Shown here piece by piece: positions 32,214 to 44,299 of a stretch of 64,000 nucleotides of DNA. The position numbers and the translations under genes were made by a program. The notes beneath the pieces are model-generated. The model ran no database searches and was not told the origin of the DNA. It worked only from the letters and a program-made list of their open reading frames with translations. The stretch lies in the NCBI GenBank assembly GCA_025617745.1, contig CM046853.1, forward strand, positions 54,836,643 through 54,900,642. The letters are read 5' to 3'. Every line of letters starts with the position of its first letter. The first letter of the stretch is position 1. The DNA comes from Heliocidaris erythrogramma. Lineage: Eukaryota; Echinodermata; Echinoidea; Camarodonta; Echinometridae.

Positions 32214-33196
32214 GTATGATGAGCTCACCTATTAGTTAGGGGCATGATGTATAACGCAAGAAATGCTTAAAGGGTACCGATCACCGATAAAAATATTTTG
32301 CTCTGTATGTTGGGGGTTCCATACCGCTGTATTTTGTTCAGAATATGAGCTTCAAATATTAACCCTTTGAGTGCGAGCCCGCGCACAGCGATTGTTCTCC
32401 CTGTGACGGAGCGATTTCGGTTACATTGCCGGTAGTGGGAAATTTGGAGGTGCTTTCTACTTTGATTGCTCATTGTACCTCACTCGGTCATTTTCGTAAT
32501 TTCATAAATGTAAACATGAAAGGTCAGACTTTTCTCCTTCTAAAAATATAACTTTTGTTTATCGAAACCAAAAATAAGGTTTGTTATTTTACAGGGGAAA
32601 AGCCGTCTTATTTTGTTGAAGCTTCGCTTCCTTCCTTTTCAGTACACTTACAATACAAATTGCGTAAACGCCGTCGCGCACGCGGTTAGATCAAGGTCTG
32701 TGATAACTCCTTGGTTCGATCGATACCCCATTCATTGGCCCCCATTGTCGTCTGCTAATGCTCGGGCGATTATCTGCCAAGTCATGCATTGCGCCCCGCA
32801 TTTACACGTGTTTCCGACTCATTTTGTAGTCGTATTCTGACCAGCATTGTGACATTATCACTCTAAATGCTTTCTATATCACATGTATCAGGGAACTGTT
32901 TTTTTCAGATGAACATTATTTATTCAATAAGACAAAAATAATCCTATTTACTTTCGAATACATTTCTCATGATTTGTCATAACTATTTGTTTTATTTCTC
33001 CCGCTTCATTCGTTTATTTCTCTATCTATCCATCTCTCTTTCAACGCTTTTTTCCCTATGTAGTTGCTTTATCAATAAAACAATTTATTAAAATCATGTA
33101 CACATATGTGATTTGTTTTGTTTGTAATGGGAAAAAGCTAAATGAATGACAGTGAGTGTAACAAAATAATACTTTATCACATCTCAATGCCGCCTG

Positions 33197-33216
33197 CTCT
33201 CTCTCTCTCTCTCTCT
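33197..33216. repeat. CT dinucleotide microsatellite
   Basis: Uninterrupted (CT)n of about 20 nt. Similar tracts occur at 34249-34266, 41428-41440 and 45387-45402. Confidence 0.9.
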
Positions 33217-34767
33217 GAACTCGTCAGGAAGTTTGTGCAATTAAAACTTTGTTTCAGTGCGTTTTATTTCCGCATTGCATGCAATTTTTATTATAAAAGG
33301 ATGTGGCTATTTATCAGAGTTTGATCGATTTGAAAATAAAGATAACATCAGAAAGGAGCATGATATCGAGAGTGTAGTAATTGTATGTTTCAAGGAAAAT
33401 ATTGAAACAGGAAGACAAGAGTTGAGTTGGATAATGACAAGAATCTAAACAAACTAAAGCGATAAAGAAATAGCAAACAATGGTGGTAATTTCTAGTCGC
33501 CCCCCTTCCCTGGCCGTGACAAGAAATTGATGATGACAATATATCATGTCAGGACGGTTAATAAACACATTTATGTTAGAAAAAGAAAACGTGTGAGTTT
33601 TAAGTTTATTGTAATGTAGGCTTACAGTCAAGTTAATTACCAAATCAATATATCTTTATAGTGATGTTGCAATATCTGCAATAACAGCCCGCCTTCCCCC
33701 TTATTATTATTATTATTATTTTACAGCAGATGACGGAATCGGGAATAAAATAAAGATGCATGAAATTAAAGCTTTCAAAGTATGCAATATTATGGTTATC
33801 CTTTTGACACAAATCCCAGTCATCACGATAACCATTTAACGGGCTGTACTGTGAATTTCAAAATGAGCATTAATAATTGGGTTCCCGTAATTCTTGTGGT
33901 TGTAGTTTTATCATATTGATAGCATGGCAGCACATGTTTACAGTTCATTCTTGTATACATGTATTCAGTAGGTCGACCTACGTATACTTCCTCTTCTTTC
34001 AAAATGCTAATCCTTGTTAGTAGTCCACGGAACTGAGAAAGCGTTTCATTTTGAAAAGGTTCATTGAAATTCATGAATGAAGCGCTGAATTGGCCAATTT
34101 CAATTGATATAATCCTTGAGCAAGCTCCTTTTATTTTATCTTATGAACTTGGATTATAAGGAGCAACGTCAAGTTATCAAAGCACATGATGTTTGGAACA
34201 GGGAGGCAATTTCTTGTCATTGACCGGGATGGATTGGAGGCGGAGGGGCTCTCTCTCTCTCTCTCTGGCTCTATCTTCCATAGCTCTCATCCAGTACACA
34301 CTTTCCTAAAAACATTAAAATATAAATACATTTTAAAAAATCAATAAACAACCAATCAAAGGTAGTATAGTTGATGGGTGCACAGCAATTTAATTCCTAC
34401 GAGAAACAACAAATCATGTGCTTATTTCAAATCAGTTGATGAAAAATGCCTTAGATAAAAAATAAATAAGTAAACAACGTCAGGATCGAAGTCGGGAGTG
34501 TAAATGTAGTGAATACGCACATAACGTAGCTGTAGCTTTTTGTCAAGATCGATCGGCGCTTTGAACGCTATGATATCACGTGATCGGAGCTCTAGACTAT
34601 GGAAATAACATGATCGAAGTGGACGCGTACGCGTACGTCTGTATGTATACAAGATTTACGATCCCAAACAAGAATTTCGGGTAAAGTTGGACCAAAATCC
34701 TATTTTTCTCAATTTTTCTCCACGTAACCTCATATTTTTTTTAACGGGTATTGTGAATGAATATATC

Positions 34768-35565
34768 TGGGTCTGTTCACAAAGTTGGGGCACCAAAACG
34801 TGACATTTATCGTAAAAACATTGTAGTTTTAACACTATGACTTACACCATTAAGTTGTTTTATATGAATGTACTTGGTGCCTCCAGGAAGCTTTTGAAGA
34901 ACACAAGACAAATTGTTTTGAGAGGCATTTTCAAAATATTGACAAAAACATACTGGTGTCCCATGTTACATCCACAACCACCTTTTTTTTAGATTACCAG
35001 CATATCTACATGCATGATACCTTACATAGCTAAATCCTAATGGGTACAATGTGTTATGGTGCTGACTTAATGAAGAAAAACTTTTAACAAAAGAATAACT
35101 ATCTTCCCTGAGTTTATCATGAATGTTGTGGGTGTAACGGTTTCCAATCAAATGTCACAAGTTGTGGATGAACGGGACACCAAAGAATATCTGCAACTTT
35201 CATCAATAACTCTTGAAGTCAGTATACTCTCATTGCAGTTGTTGTTGCAATGAATTAAATAGGGAGCCTTAAGTAACCAGGCAAATACTCATCATCAAGA
35301 GCATTATGGATGTGCCGTTATGTCTCAAAATGAGACTTTGTGGATGTAACACGGACACGATGTCCAGTTACATCCACACGCTGGTTTTTCATAATTATTT
35401 CCAAAATACATTGTGGAACAACATGTTTATGATTCTCAGATGCTTTTTATTTTCACCAGAGATAGAATGGTCAAGTAAGAAAATTCTAACTAGACTTTTT
35501 CATTGAATTACAGGGGATTAAAGAAAAAATGCCTCAAAAGGTGCCCAACTTTGTGAACAGACCCA
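34768..35565. mobile_element. 798-bp inverted-repeat transposon (TGGGTCTGTTCACAAAGTTG ends)
   Basis: The left end TGGGTCTGTTCACAAAGTTG is mirrored by CAACTTTGTGAACAGACCCA at the right, with GGGGCACC/GGTGCCC continuing inward. Internally, a TGTTACATCCACA-type phrase recurs in both orientations (about 34963, 35340, 35366). No long frame. Non-autonomous; superfamily unknown. Confidence 0.82.
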
Positions 35566-35728
35566 TCTACATAATACTACTAAGAATTTTAGCGCATAAG
35601 AGCGGATAGTTAGCTGGAAAACTTTGTCAACATATTAGGCATAAATCTCGGCTTCTGTAGAAGCCCTCCGTCACAGACTGAGCACCTCGCTTGGCTTCTG
35701 TAGAAGCCAGTCGTCTCCAAAGGGTTAA

Positions 35729-36056
35729 TAACATAAAGAGATACGGCAAGTTAAAATACACTCTTACTTAAACATAATTTGAGCAACTTGTAAGTTGACG
35801 AGTCGGTGCACCCACGTAAGCTCGCATGGAATAGGGTGCCCCCAAGCCCATCTTGTGTTTACTACTCGGGGGTTTCATGTCATTTCTTCATACTCCTTAA
35901 CTGTTCAACCCATAGAATGCCAGGTAAAGTTCTTTTTATTTTATACATTCCAGCTGTACACATATAATTTGTTTGTGATTGGTACACTTTAACTCCTTCC
36001 ATACCATGGGCGGCAAATCCCGCAATAGTATCGAAATACTATACAATGTCAACTAA
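35729..36056. other. Intronic stretch, no gene recognised
   Basis: AT-rich sequence between two inverted-repeat elements. No exon or repeat boundary seen. Confidence 0.4.
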
Positions 36057-36232
36057 TGGGGTGTTGCAAGAAAGTTGCGATTGATTGCAAGTTGCAACTG
36101 ATCGGAACTGACCAATCAAAATCATTGTTGCAAGCGCATCTTCTTGAATGGGCAGACCCTGAACCATTCAGAATGGTTGTTCTAATTTGCTTCACAGTTT
36201 GTAATTGATTGCAACTTTCTTGCAACACCCCA
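36057..36232. mobile_element. 176-bp MITE with TGGGGTGTTGCAAGAAAGTT ends and TAA target duplication
   Basis: Terminal inverted repeats TGGGGTGTTGCAAGAAAGTT at the left and AACTTTCTTGCAACACCCCA at the right are exact over about 22 nt. TAA flanks both ends. A 3-bp TWA duplication is characteristic of PIF/Harbinger elements, so that superfamily is likely. No coding capacity. Confidence 0.85.
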
Positions 36233-36865
36233 TAAGACTGGCTACTTTGTTCTCCCTGAGGCAAAAAAGGTACATGCATAGTGAAGTTAGTAAACTTGGT
36301 AGTCATATTATACCAATATTACAATGATACATATATTTTTATGAATATTAATAATTTCACGCTTGTAAGTTTGTTTATAATGATTATTTGTAAACTTTGT
36401 GGCACAGAAGGGGTCAAGAGCAAATCCTTTAAGTCTGTGAAGGAATGTTGAATGTTTATGATTTTATAAGAAATATAAGTGGTGACCTCTAATTGATATT
36501 TGTCATTTAAACAAATTCACATCCTCTAAGCAACAATTTTGCATAGTTGCCAAAGAAAATATCTGAATTTTAGGACAAGGTAGGTTTCATTTGAGAGTAG
36601 ACAGTGTCATATTGTCACTATTTATTGCCTCGCCCAATGACCTAACAGCTGTAGATGGCCATGACTAATGATAGGCCTACTTACTAATTATACCAACTAT
36701 TATCCATTTCTTTTCACCTCCTCCCCCTCAATCTGAGTCATTACGATCATGGACAGGTATCATGGGGCTCCTCTGGCTTGCACAGTGTGCAACCTGATTT
36801 ATATTGTTTTGACATCATTAACAATTTATGGTAGATACAAAAATAAGACAGTTAAGTATAATAAT

Positions 36866-36913
36866 GAATGCAGTTTATATCATTGGCATGAATGCAGTTT
36901 ATATCATTGGCAT
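36866..36913 (+). repeat. Exact 24-bp tandem duplication
   Basis: The unit GAATGCAGTTTATATCATTG followed by GCAT is present twice in a row. It is a recent slippage event. Confidence 0.9.
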
Positions 36914-37284
36914 GACTGCAGCCATTGAGGGTAAAATGGTATCATAGGGAGTATTAAGAGTTTTTTGGAAGATGAAATGTGATGAATTAAAGTGTCATCT
37001 TCTTTTCCTATTGCCTTCCCCTCTCTCCTTCTCTCTCTCTCTCTTTACCATTTGATCAGGATAACACTGCTGAAAGCAAAGTTAGGGTTGATAATTCCCC
37101 TATAACTAGTCTTGATAAATCATTTTTCTGCCAATGTTTCTGTCACATCCATTATTTTGGGGTGTAGTTACAAGTATAGCCTTCTGACCTTCAGTAAGGA
37201 GGGCGTGGGCTGCTAAGCAAGTCTCGACTCGTAACAATGTATATCACTCTGTTTTGTGTATTTGTGCTTTTACACTTAAAGGAC
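36914..37284. other. Intronic stretch with a short pyrimidine tract, no gene recognised
   Basis: Contains a CT-rich run at about 37018-37046. No exon recognised. Confidence 0.4.
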
Positions 37285-37590
37285 TAGATAAGAGGGGAAG
37301 AAGAGAGAAAGGGAGGGAGAGAGAGGGAGAGAGAGACGGGGAGGTGAGAAAGAGAAGAGAGGAGAGAAAGACGAGACGAGAGAGAAGTAAGGACAGGAGA
37401 GATGAAAAGAGAGAGGAGTGAGGGAGAAATGTAGGAGGAAAGAGAGAGGAGAAGATAACGAAATGGGAAGAGGGGGAAGGGAGAGGGGAGAGGAGAGAGG
37501 AGGAAAAGACAATGGATTTAAGAGAGGGAGAGGTAAGAATGGGGAGAAACGGATAGTGAGAGAAAGAGAGGTAATAGAGCATAAGAGAGA
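37285..37590 (+). repeat. Polypurine tract (GA-rich, about 300 bp)
   Basis: Almost only A and G on the + strand, with GAGAGA and GGGAGA words and rare C or T interruptions. It gives spurious serine/proline/leucine-rich minus frames of up to 127 codons. Such tracts can adopt triplex (H-DNA) structure. Confidence 0.9.
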
Positions 37591-38602
37591 GATACATGTA
37601 CATGTACTTACCGTAAAGCTTGTTCAATAATATTTTTCTGTTGTATTACATTCACTGTTTGACACAGAATGAACCTAATTATTGTGTTATTCATTGAACA
37701 CCAACATGTGAAGAAACAATAGCATCAAGATTCTACTCTTTACCTCTAATATCTTCATAAAATGAGATAGATCGTTGACATTGACTTGAATTATTGGCTT
37801 ACAGACATTATCCTAAAGGTGTGGTTCATCTTTGACCACTTCAAGTTCAGACAAAGAATGACCTTCGTGTTTGGATGGATAATCTGGCATATACCTCAAA
37901 TAGAAAGGTATTGCAAAAGCTAGGTTCACACAACAGACTGTAAACTTGAAATTTAGCTCTTGATTTTAAACTATGATGTTATCTCTTTTTTTTTAATGAC
38001 CATTTTTTCCTAACATAAAAAGTATACATTGAAAATGTGATGGTGCCTTGCATGCAAACATATTAAAGTGAAAGTTAAAAGAGTAATTAACCCATCATGG
38101 AAAGTCAGCCCATTTTCTGTGTTGGATTCAGTGCTAAATTCAGATGGCAGCTAGACAAAATACCGACTATGATGAATTCATGAAATTCATTCAGTTTTGC
38201 AATCTCTGATACTTTAAGAATAGGAAACAATGAGTAGGCTATTTATAACAACCCCAATAGTGTAAAAAGTGCTATCAAAGTCGATTATTCTTTAAACCAT
38301 TTTTGATGACCTAGTACATTATCAGATCGACTAATACTGTAGAAATTTCTAAATTTCAATCAGAATTTGTAGTCTGTAGTCATTTATAAATCTTATTACA
38401 AGGTATTTGATGATAAGGTTGTTCACCAATCAGAGATTTTACTACACCTGGGTGGAGGGTGGCAAATGTAGAGTTGAATATAAATGGCTTTCCCCAAGGA
38501 CACAACTGCTACAGTTTTGATTGTAAATGTAGACCATTTGAATCCATTGTCCAGTAACTTACCCACTAAACCATGACATTTCTACAATGGTAGGAATTCA
38601 TA
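37591..38602. other. Intronic stretch, no gene recognised
   Basis: AT-rich spacer from the polypurine tract to the TTAA-flanked element at 38603. Confidence 0.4.
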
Positions 38603-39469
38603 TTAAAGGAGAATTAACACTGGAATATAAATGTACTTATGTTCAAAGGTGTAATATATTCTTAATCATTGACCTGTATCACTTTAGAAATAAAATATCA
38701 GAAAAGGGTTTAAATCAACACATTCTAGCACACGGTATCATCTGCTAACACTTCATGGGGGCTGCCATTTTCTTGATGACATGGAGTTGTACATGAACCA
38801 TTGGAGACCGCTCCGGTCAGGAAGATATTTTTAATCCACGAGCTAAATTGCTTCTATTCATTATAAAAGAGCCCCATATATGATGGAAAATACATAACAG
38901 GTATATACATTTATTTTAAAATTTGAAATTTATAGATTTCTTTTTAAATTCTCTGTTTTGCTAACTAGAAATCGATTTCTTATAATTTATACAACGCGCA
39001 TTCTGACTTTTGAAGTCCATTATCTCAACGCAGGTGAATGCATAGTTTGTCATTATTGATGCTCGGGAAAGTCATCATCCATAAATTTGAATTAATTTAC
39101 TCAGTCACTCCGTCATAGTATCAAGAAAATAGATTGATATTGAGTAAAATCGTAATTTTCAAAGAAATATAAAACACATTTTCGTTTTTAGAATATATGT
39201 ATATATATCTGTTAAATATTTTAAATCTCAGATGGATTTTGTATAAGGAAGAAAGACAATTTTGCATTTGGATTAAAAATATCTTTATGTACACATTAAG
39301 AAAATAGCAGCCCCCTGGTATCGCTAGCAGACGATAAATCTTGCTAAGAAAATCCTGATTTATACCCATCTCGTATATTTTAATGCAAAACTACGTAGGG
39401 CAACAAGAAGGAATAGATTACATCTTTGAATATGAGCACATTTATATTTTGAGGTTAATTCCCCTTTAA
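38603..39469. mobile_element. TTAA-flanked long-arm MITE
   Basis: Reads TTAA-AGGAGAATTAACACTGGA at the left and TTTTGAGGTTAATTCCCCT-TTAA at the right. The inner sequence AATATAAATGTACTTATGTTC pairs imperfectly with GAATATGAGCACATTTATATT. The element is 859 bp between the TTAA copies, with no transposase frame. Confidence 0.72.
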
Positions 39470-39473
39470 ATTA

Positions 39474-39720
39474 ATCAATATCAGGTCAACCAGATATTTA
39501 GAGAAATCACAAATATCTCTAGATTGCAAAAGCCAAAGACTGCTACTGATTGGCAAGTTCATGACAAGAGATGGCAGTATATAGAAGATTTCATAGCTAG
39601 CGGAGAAGAGGTAGCTGTGACACACGCATGCGTTCATGCTCAGAGGTCATTTATAGAGTTACAAATTGTTCTCTCCCAAATAGAGATTGTATGTTGGAGG
39701 GAACTATTAAGATCTCCATA
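39474..39720 (+). other. Unassigned 80-codon open frame after an acceptor-like site
   Basis: The frame is open from just inside the end of the preceding MITE, through an AATATCAG acceptor-like site at 39483, to a stop at about 39719-39721. It contains WQVHDKRWQYIEDFIASGEE. The words HDK, EDFxAS and EE recall the C-terminus expected of FHIT, but order, spacing and the remaining residues do not fit well. No good phase-0 acceptor sits at the right place, and no PolyPy tract precedes it. I do not call it as FHIT. Confidence 0.15.
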
Positions 39721-42242
39721 AATTGACCTTTGAGCATGTACAGATATGTGTCTCACAGCTATCTCTTCTCCACAAGCCATAGAAGACTTATCAGTCAGTG
39801 ATATAGTAATTGGGATGAACTGTCATTTACTCTCACTTCTATTTTCTTGTTTCCTTGTCTATCCCTTTCCTTTCCCTTGATTAAATGTATTTTGCTTATT
39901 CATTTATATTTATTTTTTGATAATGTTTTTCATTTTTTTGTTTTCTTTGTGATAATTATTTTTGTTGATTATGAATACTGCTACTTCTTTAAAAAAAAAT
40001 CTTTTAGTTATTTTCATCTAATCAAGTCAAACCAAATACATATTAGCTTTATTAAGAGCGACAATGCAACATCACGGTTAGCATCTTCTTCAAACAAAAG
40101 CACTTCATGTCAACTTGATATAAAAGGAGAAAGTTTTAAAAAGAAATGGGGTGCAAACTGTTTTATTTTTTATTCAGATTATTGGAGGTTCATGTACATT
40201 GTGTCTCCTTCTTAAAATATACTAGTATGTTGCGTTTATTAAGGGATGTCACTATAAAGAATCCGCCATCAAATTATTATTATTATATATATTATTATTA
40301 TTTAAATATATATGATATTGCCATTTTGGTTACACAAAATGAAACAAAGCTTAATATAGAAATCCCGTCTATAATATGCTTCCAATAATGTTCCTTCATT
40401 TGTTTGATTGAATGAAAAATATTATAAAAGAACTTGTATTATCACTGATTTTTAAAATACAAATTACTGTCAGAAAATGAATACTTGTGTGAACTTCAAA
40501 AAGGAAATGAAAATGAACATCTAGACATTCCTTTTTCTCATTATACCACCCGAGATGAGACAGTGTGTCATTGAAGTGATCTTTAAGAGCGCCATCTCTT
40601 GGCTAGGTAGGGTACATGTTCTAGGGTGCTGTTATTGATCCATTACGACGCAAAGCAAACATGAAGAGTCTGTGGGTGACTATCCTGTCATTATTCATCC
40701 ATCACTTACGCAATCACAAAATCAATGAGGAAAAGTGAAAATCACCCATCTAGCACATAGTTTGTGGGACCTCATCATGTACCTATCTTTATACACATGG
40801 AAATACTTTGAATTAATATTTAATAGCTCAAGGTGGTTTCCCCATTTCATTCAATAGTTCTTTATTTAACATTGTGTAGTGGAACTATTACAGTTTATTT
40901 GATATAAAATGTGATTTAATGACACAAATAACTGCTCATGTATATTTATTGTATCAATAAATTGGCAATTGGCAATTTTGTCATTTTGGCAACTGTCGCG
41001 ATACATCAGATTGCTCGCATTTATGTAATTTTTTTGTGTGTGTGATAATCACTCATCAGATTTGTGAAAAGCCCTAAAAAACAAGAAACTAAGGAAAATA
41101 TGAAGCATTGCATTTTCCCTATGTAAAATTAATAATTTGCCGGCATGGGTAGGTGTATCAAGTAAATGTTATATTATTACATGCTTACGGTGTTCGTACA
41201 TGTAATGCCAATCTATGAAAAATTTAGGAAGTGTATTTTTAACTTCTTACTTAATTGGATATTTTAAACATTGATCATTACAAAGCACTTTAAAGTATTT
41301 ACTCAGTGGACAATATAAATGTAAAATCATATCGTTAGTATTATATTTAGGACAAAAAAGTTAATCATACATGCAGTAAGCAAACTCACATTACCAACAT
41401 GTGAAATCTTTAGAAAGTTTTTTCCTCTCTCTCTCTCTCTTATAAAGCGAGTACATTCATGTACGTCAATTAGACTAGCTCTGAACAAAAGACTGAAAGT
41501 ACATTAACATGTAGCAAAGTTATTTTGAGAGTAGGCTTCCTACATACATACATGCATGACTGGAGTAACAAGACATTGAAATCATGTTTTCAAGGTATTA
41601 AGTAGGCAGCAGGTACTCTGGTGTTAGCGATCATTCTTAGTCTAGATTTAGACATTGGAATGTATATGAATGACTTCGTTTCTGCACACATCGACTGAAA
41701 ATTGATTGTGTTTTTCAAGATTGAAGTGGTTCCATCATCCATGTGTTATTAGTCAGTCCATGTAGATACTTGTGAAATGTCTTTCTTATAAGATGCATTA
41801 CAATAATCAATGGGCTTGTATCAAAACGTTTCAATCAAACCTTACTAAAGTCTGGATATATCATATTTACCTATGGTAGAGAATTGAATTATTTACTAAA
41901 AAACATGAAGCAAAAATATATATCAAAGGGTCTGTGATGGATTGAGCAGCTAAGACTAGGGTGATTCTGCAATTTGGGTTTTTGTTCCGCTTTTCTGCCC
42001 TTCGATTACAACTCATTCTTGCTTAGCTTCTACTAGCAGTATTGATCCGCTAATCTTATTGATTAGCTGTTAGAGCCCAGGGAGTGCTCTAACTGTGGTA
42101 TGGGCTGTTCTGCAGACCCAGTATTATAAATGGAATAAGATAGGGCCTGTGAAATAGAGGTTATGTAATTATTAAGACGTTGACAATCTGCTGGTATGTT
42201 GTGGTGAATGGAGTAGAAAAATGGGCTGGTATAAGGTACTTT
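39721..42242. other. Intronic stretch, AT-rich; no gene recognised
   Basis: Contains an ATT-rich segment at 40265-40315. The 122-codon plus frame at 39847-40215 is phenylalanine/isoleucine-rich low-complexity sequence and is not called. Confidence 0.45.
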
Positions 42243-42718
42243 CACACGTAGAGCGATAGCATCGATGCTATCTAGGTTTCGAGACTATTTTGGTCATGAC
42301 CAGATAGTTTTAAGACCAAACGCTGTCTGAACGCAGATAGTCACAAGTTGGAGCTAGGTTTTGAAACTATTCTGGCAGCGAGTTTGGAAGGAGTAAATCT
42401 CAGGATCCAGCGACAAAGCATCGATGCTTTGCGGTAGACCACCCACCGCGCTTGTGACTATTTGTAATGTGAACGCAATTGCTGCTATCTTCACTCGCAA
42501 CTTCGCATGATATGACCCCTGTGCACAAACTTCTGCATGTTTTGACCATACCAATTATACTCGGGTCACTGTGTGTGGCGCAGTAATGATTGTTTTGGCA
42601 GCGAGTGAGGGATGAATAGTCAGGAGTGGGTGATAGAAGCAAGTCGATCATGGCCTGTCTGAACGCAATGGAAATAGTTTTGAGACTTACAAAGCATCGA
42701 TGCTATGTACTACGTGTA
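42243..42718. mobile_element. 476-bp DNA transposon with CACGTAG...GATAGCATCGATGCT ends
   Basis: The left end CACACGTAGAGCGATAGC then ATCGATGCT, and the right end AGCATCGATGCTATGTAC then TACGTGT, form imperfect inverted repeats of about 28 nt. Subterminal words recur inside (CTGTCTGAACGCA near 42325 and 42655, TTTTGGCAGCGAGT near 42594 with TTCTGGCAGCGAGT near 42370). No transposase frame. Superfamily not determined. Confidence 0.78.
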
Positions 42719-43304
42719 AACATAACTATAGAGTTGGACACCATTGGATAACAGTACATGTAAGTCTTCTGAACACAGGTTGATGAACAATAGAGTTTGC
42801 AAGCAATGCAAAACAAATGAGATCATAAAACGAAAGTAAACTTCAGATGATATGACTGTATTGCTCAATTAAAAAGTGAAATGCAAGGTCACGCAAAAAG
42901 TTATTAAAGTAGTAAGTTGGAAATGATATTTGTTCATGAATAGTCAATAAAAATTGTTACCCTAGGAGTCAGTAAAGTTTTTCCTTCAAATACATCTAAT
43001 GCAGGTACCCCTTACATTTTTTAATTGGACAAACAGGGTTGCATTTCTGGAAGTGTATCATATTTGACTCACTTTTTTTGCAAGGAATACTTTACTCTTT
43101 ATATTTGAAGTCTTACCTTGCATTGTAGGGTGTGGTTTTTGTTCTTCTGATTTCTGGTTTTGAAAATTTACATGCTGTCATGGTTCAGAAAAAGAATTCT
43201 CCCTCGATAATCAGATAGATATAAAACAAATAAGATTTGAATGTCTAGAATGAAGTAAGAATTAGATTGATGTTACAATTTGCATCGGTTACATGTTAAT
43301 TATA
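42719..43304. other. Intronic stretch, no gene recognised
   Basis: AT-rich spacer between two inverted-repeat elements. Confidence 0.4.
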
Positions 43305-43576
43305 TTTCCGAAGGTTCATTAAATCCAAAGGTTGTTATTCCAAAAGTTCTTTAGTCCAAAATAGAAATAGAGTTCATAATTCTGAAAATGAAATAGGGTT
43401 CATATTTCTGAAGGTTCATAATTCTGAAAATGGTATAGTATAGGGAGTATAGGGAATACAGGATATAGGAAGCCTCAACCAGATGATATTTTAGGGTTCT
43501 TCGTGTATTTCATTTTTAGAATTACTAATCGCCTGTTATTGGAAATTTATGTTTTAGAATAATGAACCTTCGGAAA
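43305..43576. mobile_element. Inverted-repeat element with TTTCCGAAGGTTCATT ends
   Basis: TTTCCGAAGGTTCATT at the left is exactly complementary to AATGAACCTTCGGAAA at the right. Inside, GGTTCATAATTCTGAAAATG-like words are repeated directly. The element is about 272 bp with no coding content. Confidence 0.8.
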
Positions 43577-44080
43577 AACGAGTGCCCCCATTTGTATGTA
43601 TCTGGACAACATTATTACTAAATGGACTATTTCCTGTCCAACTTTAAATGAGGTACGTCATCAGCCCATCAATCCATACACTATTAGCCTATTAGCATAA
43701 TTTTGTCCTCTATGAACCACTCTACTAGGCAAGTCAATAACTTTGATTTTTCTCCCTCTCAAATGCTTTTCGCTAATACATTTTTGTTTGTGGAATGCGT
43801 GGTGTCATCAAAAGAATGATGGGACATTTGACGTCATTCCCTCTCCCATGCATTGTTTTAGCAATCGACCATCAACATTGCAATATGGCCCAGAATTTTG
43901 ATGCGCTAAAGTGGCCTCGTGGGACAGATTTCAGCCAGACGGTTTTCAATTCATAAAGTTGTTGGAACCATGGCTTCCATCCAAATGGGATTTTGTGTTC
44001 AACCTGACTCTTTAATTAATCCTTTGAAATTTGAAGAGGACCAATCACCTGAAATTGTAGAGAATTATAATTCATAGTAT
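43577..44080. other. Repeat-poor intronic stretch, no gene recognised
   Basis: Of higher complexity than its surroundings and lacking recognisable elements. It includes TTGACGTCATTCC at about 43829. No exon was found. It might hold a regulatory element, but nothing in the sequence proves it. Confidence 0.35.
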
Positions 44081-44104
44081 CCCCCCCCCCCCCCCCCCCC
44101 CCCC
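44081..44104. repeat. Uninterrupted 24-nt C homopolymer
   Basis: Twenty-four consecutive C, one of the longest homopolymers in the window. It can form G-quadruplex/i-motif structures and is also prone to assembly length error. Confidence 0.95.
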
Positions 44105-44299
44105 GGGCTAAAGAACATATTCTCTTGGTTAACCTGCTGTGTGAGATTCGATTTTGGTATAACATGCATTTTACATAGACTCCAGCAAGAGTTATTTCGG
44201 CTTAGTATTTAACGGGCAAAAAAGAGCAAAAGGGGAAAATGATATTGTATGAGGGCCCACGCTAAGTTTACTCATGAGTTGCAGATTTCTTATTCAATT

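Larger units (their letters stand above)
32359..35728. mobile_element. Possible TTAACCCTTTG-ended element, 3.4 kb, nested insertions
   Basis: TTAACCCTTTGAGTGCG at 32359 and CCAAAGGGTTAA at 35717-35728 are inverted. Just inside, CTCCCTGTGACGGAG at the left matches CTCCGTCACAG at the right in reverse complement. The interior is AT-rich, contains at least one other element (34768-35565) and has no transposase frame. The termini may instead be two unrelated repeats. Confidence 0.35.

Noticed and set aside
37244-37627. 127-codon minus frame
   Set aside because: Translation of a GA-rich microsatellite; no protein features.
39474-39720. Terminal coding exon of FHIT
   Set aside because: Only scattered word similarity, wrong spacing, no suitable phase-0 acceptor with a pyrimidine tract, and the frame runs about 50 codons past the expected end.
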